This document shows, piece by piece, positions 22,363 through 34,300 of a stretch of DNA of 64,000 nt. The first letter of the stretch is position 1, and each line of letters opens with the position of its first letter. The notes under the pieces were generated by a model. It ran no database searches. It worked only from the letters and a program-made list of their open reading frames with translations, and was not told the origin of the DNA. The translations under genes and the position numbers were made by a program. This DNA comes from Terebella lapidaria (Eukaryota; Annelida; Polychaeta; Terebellida; Terebellidae): NCBI GenBank assembly GCA_949152475.1, contig OX424560.1, positions 7,254,001 to 7,318,000 on the forward strand. Reading direction: 5' to 3'.

Positions 22363-25300
22363 CTAGAATCATACTTTCTTATCAATACAAACAACAAGAC
22401 TGGGTATGAAAAACTTAGTATACATGAATACATTATTCGAACAACTAAACAAAGCATGAAATATAGTTTGTGGTATCTCACCTGAACATGGCGATGAGCA
22501 GGTTTAGCATGAGAACGTTCATGACGAGTACATAGACCCCCAGAACTATTGGAGGTATGTGGCTGACTACGGGGCAGGTCTCCACACCCTCAAACACTGG
22601 GCATTCTTCCGGATTACCTGCATGAATTTCAATGTCGTTACTATTAGGAATTCCTGGCCTCACTCATTGCAAACATAGAAATAGAAGTACCGTTTGCTTC
22701 CTCGAGCTGGAATTCCCCACTGAATTGGAAGAAGGCACGCTGCAGAAGTTTCTCCAATACTGACCAACTCAAAGGCGTGTTAGGGTAGAGAAGATGTTGC
22801 ATGGCCATCCCATAGCCAACGAGAAACACCATCACAATCACCAGGAATGAAAGCAGATCTTTCACCTGAATTTTCATAGAAATTGGATTAGATTCCTTTC
22901 TGAGTCTCGATGGTTGAGTTTAAGAAAACAGAACTGTCGATGTTAAGAGTTTCAAATTCATCAAAAAACGTGAATTCACTTTACTATTTCACAGCCATCG
23001 GGAATCGCAATTGAAATATACAATTAATGAATGGTCGAGTTAAAGAAAATACTGATGGAAATTTGACCATGTTCCAAATCATGACGAGCTTTGGCCCCAG
23101 CTCGCGATGGGCAGAGAAAATGTGTAGCAGGCGGCAGTAGAAGACGAGCAGGTTGAATGTCATCAGGATGTTTCCCCAAATCCCACACTGTTCGCAGTCG
23201 TGTCTCACTGCAGCCACCCGCAGACCAACACCAGCAAAAAACGTCAGTAGTGTCAAGATGTCCAGATCATTCCATATATCCTTGCAATAGTCCGCTGCTT
23301 TGGACTTAAAGCTGTTCCAATACTCTTCACGGCCCTCCAATGAGCTCCACTGAAGTGAAAGCTCTCCAATAAGCTGTTTAAGAATCGAAGCGTTGTATTA
23401 TTATGTCAAAAGGAAATATTTTATCTGAATTTATTATTCCATTGACATTTTAGTTTTATTCATGGGACCATCTCGTGGTGCTTCACGTGGTCACTTCTCA
23501 TGCTTCTTGAGGGGTGCGGCATGTGGAGCAGAAAATGTTCACTGTGCCTAGTACACCTCATTTCACCTCCCTATAGCAATGCTATTGGGGTTCATAGAGT
23601 TCTTTTGAATTTCTCAATTTTGCCTGACACTATAATAGTGAGACCGGATAGCGGAGTCGGGTTTTTGTTAACTCGGTATGCTGTATGTTTGGTTTTTGTT
23701 CCATCACCCTCCCTCCCCCTCCCCCCCCTTCCCGGTCAAGAACGCATGGTTTTAGTCAATTCATCTGAACATTACCAGCTTCACGGAGTATAGTAACGCT
23801 GACTGAGGAGCACGTCGACATCGCAACCATGCTCGTCGAGAATGGTAGCGGCGTCACCGGGCTCACCATCATGGGCGAGAACAGCACGGAGCTGCTTCGT
23901 AATTTTTATTCATTAGAACTTGAACGAAATGTATGCATCATCTGAAAGAATTAGCTCAAGGGCTAAGATAAGTTACCGGACAATTTTGGTTTTAAGCATT
24001 GTAGGTGACATATGACTTTGCTATTTACCAGTCAAGGTCATATTCATGAATTTCAATGTCTCCATTAGGTATGCTGCATATGACTATAAATTATGTTCAT
24101 AATACAAAAATATAAGCTTTATCAACCAGCCAGGGCAGGCAAGATTTCGAGATTTGGACTTCCAGGTCGTTTAAGGCAAGTTCAAGGTAACCAAAACATG
24201 TGCCATATATACATGACTTTCTATAATCTTATACACAATCATAACCTGTATGTGCAAGTGCTTAAGCCTGAGAGGCCACTTTACAGATTTCACGTGAGAC
24301 ATGTAATGTAGACACTCAAGGTCATCCAAGGTCGAGATCAAGGTCATCATTAGTTGTTCCATATACGACTTCCCATATGTTCATAATGCAAACTTAAGCG
24401 CTATCTACATGCATTTCATTTGTAGAGGCAAATTTGGCCCATTATTTGACCCCAAAATGGCTGTTTTGACCTTTCATGGTCATCAAAGGTCAAATTCAGG
24501 ATCACCTTGCCATATATGACTTCCTATTTTAAAGTGTCAATGTCTGAGCTCTTTCTTCAAGCGTTCTATGAGTACAGTCCTAGCAGCTCCCATTATGAAG
24601 GCAAAAAGTGCTGAAAATTTTGAATTTGTGAAAAAAAAGTGCCGAAAGTCCAAAAATTTCTTCAAAGGATGAAATTTTGTTTTGCCTAAAAATGGCACAA
24701 AATGGATAGTAACGCGATTTGGGGCAGAATTTGTTTTTTCGTTGACTCGTCAAAAATTCAAAATGGCCGCCACACGAAGACCGGCGATTCAAGGGCAACA
24801 AAATTTATACACATCATAGAGGTATGTGAGGGGAGTCTTATGCATAAATTAGAAAAAGTTATTGAACAGTGTTTGAGAAAATGGCCGTTGAAGTCCAAAA
24901 CTGACCATTTTCGTCAAAATCGGCCGCCATTTTGAGAAAAATGCGAAAATCAAAACACTAAAAAAATAGGCCAAGGGCCAAAGATACGTTACCGGACAAT
25001 AAATGTTTAATAGTTTAGATGTTAATCAGGTCACTGGTTAAATTCAAGGTCAAGAGAATATCCAGCATATATAATATTAAGCATATATCATGTCCACAGT
25101 TGATTGCTAAGGGGTAAATTCAGTAAGCAGAGATATATTAGCAATTTTGTCCTGTGGCCTTGAAAATGAATGCAAAGATCAAATTCAAGATCATCAGAAT
25201 ATTTGGCTATAACATTTCCTATATGTCCAACATTGAAGTAAACAAGCGAGATATTAGCCATTTTGTCCTGTCACCTTGAAAATCAGGTCAAAAGAAACTT

Positions 25301-28300
25301 GAAAATAATGTCATTGGTCAAGTCGAGGTCACGAACATATGCAGCATCATTTGGAGTTTGACCACAATTGATTCTTAAGCTGTAAAGTTGATAATAAATG
25401 AGATATTAGACATTTGTGATTTGACTTTGAAAATGAGGTCAAAAATGAAGTTCAAGATCATGAGAATATCCAGCATATATCATTTCCTGTTCACAGTTGA
25501 TTAATAAGCTGTAAAGTCGATAATAAACGAGATATTAGCCATTTAGCTCTCTGACCTTGAAAATGAGGTCAAAAGTCGAACTCAAGGTCACCAAAATATT
25601 CAGCACATATCATTTTCTATATGTTCAATGTGGATTCCTTAGCTGTAAAGTTGATAATAACTGAGATATTAGCCATTTTGTGCTCTCATCTTGAAAATAA
25701 AGTCAAGGTCAAATTCAAGGTCATCAAAATATTCAGTGTATATCATTTTCTATATGTCCACAATTGGTCCCCAAGCTATAAAGTCAATAGAGAAGCAAGG
25801 TATTAGCCATTTTGTCCTTTGACCTTGAAAATGAGGTCAAAGGTCGAATTCATGTTCATCGCAATATTCAGCGTATATCATTTTCTATATGTTCACAATT
25901 GATTCCTAAGTTGTAAAATCGATAATAAGTGAGATATTAGTCATTTTGTCCTGTAACCTTGAAATTTAGGTCAAAGGTCAAACTCGAGGTCATGAGAATA
26001 ATCTGTATATATAATTTCCTTATTGTTCATAGTTGATTCCTTAGCTGTAAAGTCGATAATAAGCGAGATATTAGCAATTTTGCTCTGTGACCTTGAAAAC
26101 TAGATCAAAGGTCAAATTCAAGGTCATGACAATATTTAGAATATATCATTTCCTATATATTCACAATTGATCCCTAAGCTTTAAAGTCGATAATAGGCGA
26201 GATATTAGCCATTTTGTGCTCTTGACCTTGAAAATGAGATCAAAGGTCAAATTCAAAGGTCAAGGTCACGAGAATGTTCAGCATATATCATTTCCTATAT
26301 GTCCACAATTGATTCCTAAACTGTAAAATCAATAAGTGAGATATTAGCCATTTTGTCCTGTGACCTTGAAATCGAGGTCAAAGGTTATATTCAAGGTCAT
26401 GACAATAATCTGCATATATCATTTCCTATATGTTCATAATTGATTCCTAAGCTGTAAAGTCGATACGAAGCGAGATATTAGCCATTTTGTACTGTGACCT
26501 TGAAAATGAGGTCAAAGGTCAAATTTAAGTCATCAAAATATTCGGCATATATCATTTCCTATATGTCGACAATTGATTCCTAGGCTGTAAAGTCGATAAT
26601 AAGCGAGATATAAGCCATTTTGTGCTCTGGCCTTGAAACTGAGTTCAGAGGTCAAATTCAAGGTCACGAGAATATTCAGCATATATCATTTCCTATATGT
26701 CCACAATTGATTCCTACTCTCTGATCTCGATATTAAGTGAGATATTTGGAAAAATGTATCCCATTATAAAGCACAGGAGAATTTAACATATGAAAGTCCC
26801 ATTTGGGCCGAGTTTGGGCCAAAATGACCCACTTCGAGCGATTCAAGGGTAACGAAACTCATACAAATCACAGGGGTATATATGAGGAGTGTTATGCATC
26901 AATAAGAAAAAAAGTTACAGAACAGATCCAAAATTGGTCATTTTTCGTCAAAAATGGCCGCCATTTTTCGTCAAAAATGGCCGCCATTTTGGAATATCAG
27001 CGAAAATAAAAAAAACTAAAAAATAACTCCTTCTTGAAATATTTTTAGGTATTTTTGTGCAAAATTTCAGAAAAATTCGCCTGTTAACAAATAAGATAAC
27101 GACGTGGACGACGACGATGGACTCTGACGGACGCCGGACGCTACGCCAGGCCAATAGGTTATCGGACCATAGGTACGGTAACCTAAAAATACCTCCCTCT
27201 GGAAACATTTTTAGGCATTTTTGTGCAAAATTTCAGAAATTTCCAACCGTAAACTTTAAAGATAAAATTGTTCACGGACGGCTAGACGGACGGCTAGACG
27301 GACGACGGACGCAACGCCATGCCAATAGGTTATCGGACCAAAGGTACGGTAACCTAAAAAGATCATCCACTTGGCAAGTTACGATTTGCTTTTTATAGTC
27401 AAAACCTTACCTGTCTCATTTCCTCGATTACAAACGTCAATGTCCAAGCTATCAAGATGTACTCGTGGATGGTGACTTCAACCGGGAATCCCTGTCCTAG
27501 CAAGACGTAGCTATAGTAGGCCAGAAACGCCAGGTATGATAGCTGAAATATAGAATTATACATTTCACCAATATCGTCAGGTGATGGGCATATGAAATTT
27601 TGGGTTCATATTCTGCACACATACCAACTGTATACTCTTCTCGAATTTTATCAGTCTTGAATCGCAGAAGGTAACAGTTTAGCTATTAGATCGAGACAAT
27701 ACCGTATTATAAAGGAACTTGATGATTGGAGCGTTGAAGAAATGCTTCAGTTTAATGAGAGGGCTGTAACACCCCGAATTTAACAGCGACTGACAAAGAA
27801 CAAAGACAATAGATTATAGGTCCATGTACAGTAGATAGGTAATGCACAAGAGTAATAATAAATAATGATATACAATATGAGCCAGAATAATTACATAAAT
27901 ACCTGGCGCACGAAGAAAATTTGTCGTTCGTCGTAATATCTCAAAAGCAGCATGCAGAGAGGGGGAAATGCACAAAGCCACAACTGTGAATAGACGAGAA
28001 ACAAATAAAAATGAATGATATATTTTTTCCACACTCATCTGTATTTTACACAAATAATTCACATATCATTAAAGTTTGTTGAGCTCGAATGACTGCATAT
28101 GGAAAGCTGATAAGGCTCCTACCATTGGGGAAAAGTGGATAAGATTATGGAAGAATTTTCCAGTCTTTTTTTTTTTGCAGGAAATGACTCAAAACACTTG
28201 GTGACTTATTTGTCACGTCAAAATATCAAGATGGCCTCCACGCGCACACCAGCGATTCAAAGAACGTGCATAAGTCACTAAGAAATACATGTGGAGTCCA

Positions 28301-31300
28301 ACGTATAATTTAACGAAGATAAAAATGTTGACAGTGGCTTAAAATGGTGATGGACGCCGACGGCTAAGGAACGTGTTTTTATGCCACGCCAATAGGTTAT
28401 CGAATAGGTCAGGTAAAGTTATGTGTGCATGATATGGTTAGTGGATGGTTAAAAGTGGATGGCTTTGTACCGGTCCTCGTCGGGGTATAATAGACTAATA
28501 TAATTAGATAGCCTAAAGCTGAACTATAAAGCCAATGTCAGAGAAAATACGATATTGTGATGTTAAACAATCGAATGAACGACGTGAAGCCTTCAATCTG
28601 TGTCATAGGACGCCTCCATGGTTCAATTCCCATTTTCTTTCAGTTGAGCAATCAAATATAAATTGAACTCAATGTATCCATTAAACACTAGTAAACTCCA
28701 CCTCGTGTCCATTATTTTTTCAGCTTATGGAGTTTGTCGGGCCTTAACTAATATGTGAACACGACTCGCAACTGGTTCTAATATTCATTTTTGTGGCGTA
28801 AGACGAGTTTGGTATAAATACAAGACCCACCGTGCTTAACGTAGGGAATACAAAAAAGACTCAAATAATTTTTCACAAATCTCTATGTCTGTATGTCTCT
28901 ACTATCCCCGCCAATACCCATATGCTTTCTCACTATAGAAACCAACACGCCTGTGATGCGTGTTGTAACGAACCGTGCGTCTATTTCATAGATATAACGA
29001 GTATAGCAAATGTGATACTTACTCACAAATTTAAGGAAGAAACAGATTCATTCATTCATTCTTCCCATTGAATTGGGGACCGGTGTCTTTCATAAGCTAT
29101 TTCCTCATGGATAATGCGTAATACTCACGATTTTACGCGTCACTCCCTGAACAAAGCGTAACGCCTAGCCACCGTATATATAGGATGACCCAACATTCCT
29201 TGTTAAAAAATGAATTTAGCCTACTCCAGGGGAGTTTGGTCCCGTAATCACTTTTAGCAATTAAACAGGTTGGACAGAAAAAAAATAGTCCAAGGGCTAG
29301 GGAAAGCTACGGTAGAAATTTATTGTGTTGAACCACAACCTCACATATCATGTTCCGTATACTCGATGATAAAATATATAAGCTCATCCATTTTGTACGA
29401 TGGCTTACAGTGGCTGATAAGTGACACTGCCAAAAAATACTTATTTATTTTTCGGAGTAATCTTGGCCTGTTCGTAGTTGACATAATTTCCGCGTAAATA
29501 ATGTTATTTACGCATAAATAATGTTATGTCTGCGTACTTAATATTATTTACGTGTAAATAAAGTTATTTCCGCATAAAAAACTTTATTTACGCGGAATTA
29601 ACGTTATTTACCCCCATCGACCAAGTGAAAGATAATAGCACGTGCAGGCAGTATTTGGTTAGTATATCACACACGGCAGAAGTAAATAATGTTTTTTCCG
29701 CGTAAATAACGTTATTTCCACGTGAATAACGTTATTTCCACGTGAAAAACTTTATTTACGCAGAAAAAACATTACTTATGCGTAAATAACTTTATTTATG
29801 CAGAAATAACATTATTTACGCGGAAATAACATTATTTACGCATAGAATATACTGATTATGTATCAGTCAGGATTACTTCGAGAAATAAAAAACTTTTTTT
29901 CACAATGTCACTTATCAGCCACTGTAGTGGCTGATATATGCCATACTTTTATTCTTTAGTTTTCATTTATTTACGATATTTTCCAGACGGATGTAATACA
30001 CGTACTTAATGATTAAGTACGCGTACTTAATATTAAATACTCGTATTTGATATTAAATACGCGTATTCGATATTAAATACGCGTCTTTAATATTAAATAC
30101 ACGTACATAATATTAAATACGCATACTTAATGTTTAAACATGCGTACTTAATATCAAATACGCGTCTTTAATATTAAATACACGTACTTAATATTGAATA
30201 CGCGTACGTAATGTTTAAATATGTGTACTTAATATTAAATATATGTATTTAATATTAAATAAGCATCTTTAATATTAAATACACGTACATAATATTAAAT
30301 ACGCGTACTTAATATGTAAATATGCGTATTTAATATTAAATACACATACATAATATTAAAAACGCATATACAATAATGTGTACTTAATATTAAATATGTG
30401 TACTTAATATTAAATATGCATACTTAATATTGACTACGTGTACATAATATTAAATACACTTACAGATTATTAAATACACGTATATAATATTAAATACATG
30501 TACTTCGTATTAAATGCGCGTACTTAATATTAAATACGCGTATATAATATTAAATACACATACTTAATATCTTTTACATATATATTACACGTACATATTA
30601 AATATGTGTACTTAATAATAAATATGCGTACTTAATGATAAATACGTGTACTTAATATTAAATACGCATAAATTCACATACATACGATTAAATACGCGTA
30701 TATAATATTAAGTACGTGTTTTTAATGTTAAGGTAGTCCGCTCCAAACAGTGAGGGGAGGGGGTCAAAGCGTTTGTTAATATAAACAACTGTATCAATAT
30801 AATCTAGAGCTTCAAAATGATATATTTTATAGAGTAACTGTTCAGCATCTTAAAACTGAAAAGAAAATGGGGGGTCACCGTATCCGTTCGCATGGAAAAC
30901 ATGATGCAAGATGTGAATATGAACGAAAAAATGTGCAAAAATGCCATAATTTATGTCATTTTAGGTAAATTTGTGTGATTTCGATCGAATATGTAGAAGA
31001 AACGAGCACGGTGACCCCCTTTTTTCTTTTCAGTATTAGGACGCTGATCATTTACTCTATAGAATAATGTCATTTTGAAGAGATAATATTCAAGAAATGA
31101 CTTTTAAATTTTGACTCTTCGTTACCTCACTGTTTGTAGCGGACTACATTAAATACACGTACTTAATATTAAATACCAGACAGTTAGATATTTTGTTCTT
31201 TTTTGAGGCACCATGTCGCTTGATCATGTTGATATACCTTGTTTCACGAGACATACACAGCAACATAACCACATCCATTTTTCAGCTTACCGGCCCATAA

Positions 31301-34300
31301 GGGCCGATAAGCTATTGTCGTGGTTTTTCGTCCATCGTCGTCGTCGTCGTCGTCCGCCACATCATCTGTTAACATTTTTTTTTTCTTTTTTCGGGCTGAT
31401 GAATTTGTCCATAAATTTGTGTGAATATGTATTGGGTTAATACCCCCAGACTTTTTTTTTCAATTTTTTTATTAAATCGATCATGCAGTTTTTGCGGCCA
31501 TTTTTATGCCGAAAATGGTTGTTTTTGCATGTTTTCAACTTTAAACATTATTTTCTCAAAAACTGTCTGATCAATTTTGAGATTATAGTTTCAAAATGTT
31601 CCCCCCATGTATCCTTATAATGTGTATAAGTTTCGATGCTCTTGAATCGGCGGTCTGCATGTGGCGGCCATTTTGATGCTTTTTACGGGGCCCAAATAGG
31701 ACTTTCCCATGTTCAATTCTCCTATGCTTTATAATGGGCTACACTGTTCTTGATATCTCACTTAATATTGATATTAGAGACTTGGAATCAATTGTGGACA
31801 TATAGGAAATGATATATGCTGAATATTCCCGTGACCTTGAATAGACGTGGAATCAATACCCAGTATTGAGTATTCCGAGCAAACAAAACAGGGTCCGTTA
31901 TCCAATCTCATAGTCCGGGGAAAGAAAGTCATATCAGGCATACGAAGTGAGAGAAAACAAAAATGACAGGGAAACTCATGAACCCCCAAAAATGGCCATT
32001 AGGAGGTGAAATCAGGTGTTCCGGAAAGAGTGAGCATTTCCTGCCCCACTAGTGGCACCCATCATGAATTCCCCAAAATTAACATGAAAATAGATCTAGT
32101 TGCATGGCAGACATGGATTTGGTGTATTTATCAATCAGATCATGATGACGTCCATAGAATTTCTTAAACGCAGCTATAGGTCTTGGTATAACATATCCTT
32201 GTCGCAGCAGTTTAGAGACTAGCTGGGCACTTCGATAGACAAAGTCCTCATATTTGCAACTAGCTCTGGAATAGCGTATAAGTTGAGAAACAAACACAAC
32301 ATATGCCGGTGACATAGGAATGTTGCTGCTTAGAAAAGGGAAATTGACTATGGACAAATTGAAATCATCACGTTTGTCACATAATCTGGTTGACAGGTTA
32401 AAATTATTATCAATCTCCAACCTCAAGTCCAAATAGTTGGAAAAATTAGCGGAGTCTGTAGTATCCTTAATTGCAAGTTCCTTAGGATATATGACATCCA
32501 AATAATCACCAAACTCGGGATTATTTAGCGACAATACATCATCTATGTATCGGAAAGTGAAATTAAAATTACATGTTAATTTCTTAGAACCTCCTATTTG
32601 TAAATGTTGGTTAAAATCTGATTCATGTGAGTATAAAAACAGGTATGCCAATAATGGTACACAGTTTGTACCCATGGGAATACCAATAGTTTGTTGAAAT
32701 ATTCTACCACCAAATTCCACAAAAATATTATCAATCAGAAATTAACCATATTGACCACATCTATTTCAGTATCTTTGTATGGGGCATCAGAGTCGCCTTT
32801 AACAAAAACGCGGTATTATATTTAACTATAATATAGTGGTACCGACGTTATCCCTTTTTAGAGAAAAATGAATTATTGATTAGTTTTTTAAGCTGAGACT
32901 TCAGTTCAGAATGAGGTATAGTTGTGTACAAAGTGGAGAAATCAAATGTTTTGATAGACGTTACTTTTGAAAGTGTGTGAGCATGTAGATATTCCAATAA
33001 AGATTTGGAATTTTTCAATATCCACTTCTAGAATAGATGGTTTCAGAGTACTTTTGGAAACCCTGTTTAATTTTAGACAATATAACAGTTAATATTTTAG
33101 GAAGGGCTCTGGTAGAACATGATGCTGAACCTGAAATATATCTTTGGTTGTTTGGATTTTTGTGTAATTTTGGGATCCAATATAAGTTTGGTAAATTAGA
33201 ATCTTTACATGAGAAAGTAATACCAAACGAATGCAATACAGACACATGATTTGATAAGATATCCTGTTTGGGCACGGTAATGGCTTGGTGTGTACTATTG
33301 GAATTAGTATTGTTGGCAATACCCAGTTCGTCAAACAGGCACTGTATATAGTATGCTTTACAAACAAAAACAACATTATTGGAAGCTTTATCTGCAGGGA
33401 CAATGACGAACCTTTCTTGAAGTTTCAACAAACTATTAGTAACCACGGGATCATTGAAGACAGAGCTATATTTAGTACTAACTGACTTTGACAAAACATT
33501 AATGCGTTTGTTTACCAATGACCTGATCTGTTTGACCCATTCTGACAGAGAATCAGTTTCTGCTTTTTCTCGCTTTGTCCATTTTCTGGCATGCTCCTCA
33601 ACTGCATCCATGATTAACTTAAAACTGTATCTCCATGAAAACGACGTGGGCTCTCTATATTTGGGACCTTTGGACAAAATGTCTTTCAATGATTCATTCT
33701 CCACTATATTGAGGTCGCCTGAAATAACATGCCCAACTGGATCGTGTATGAACGGAAAGTTAATGCAAGTGCAGGAGGGTGGGTTATGAAAGAGATCATC
33801 AATATCTAAATCATTCAATGTTTGTTTGTAGTTCAATACTAGTATCTTGGAAGCAATATATTTGGTATATGAGTAGGATATAGATGGAGCGGCCGTGTCA
33901 GTGAAGTATGATGGTACCTGGGACTGAACAGACTTATGATGTAATATATTACTGATGTTAATTGCATCAATACCTTGCATCAAATTACTTTACAGCTTAG
34001 GAATCAATTGTGGACATATAGGAAGTGATATATGCTGAATATTCTCGTGACCTTGAATTTGACCTTTGACCTCATTTTCGAGGTCAGGGCATGAAATGGC
34101 TAATATCTCGCTTATTCGACTTTACAGCTTAGAAATCTATTGTGATCATACAGAATATGATATATGCCGAATATTCTGATGACCTTGAATTTGACCTTTG
34201 ACCTCATTTTCAAGGTCAGAGCACAAAATCGCTAATATCTCGCTTATTATTCACTTCACAGCTTGGAATCAAATGTGGACATATAAAAAATGATATAAGA

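Noticed and set aside
30000..30720. Regular ~20-bp repeats resembling a CRISPR array
   Set aside because: No unique spacers between repeats; the units abut and are imperfect. This is a eukaryotic satellite.
33037..33789. Plus-strand frames across the Penelope-like element
   Set aside because: Antisense shadows of the minus-strand RT.
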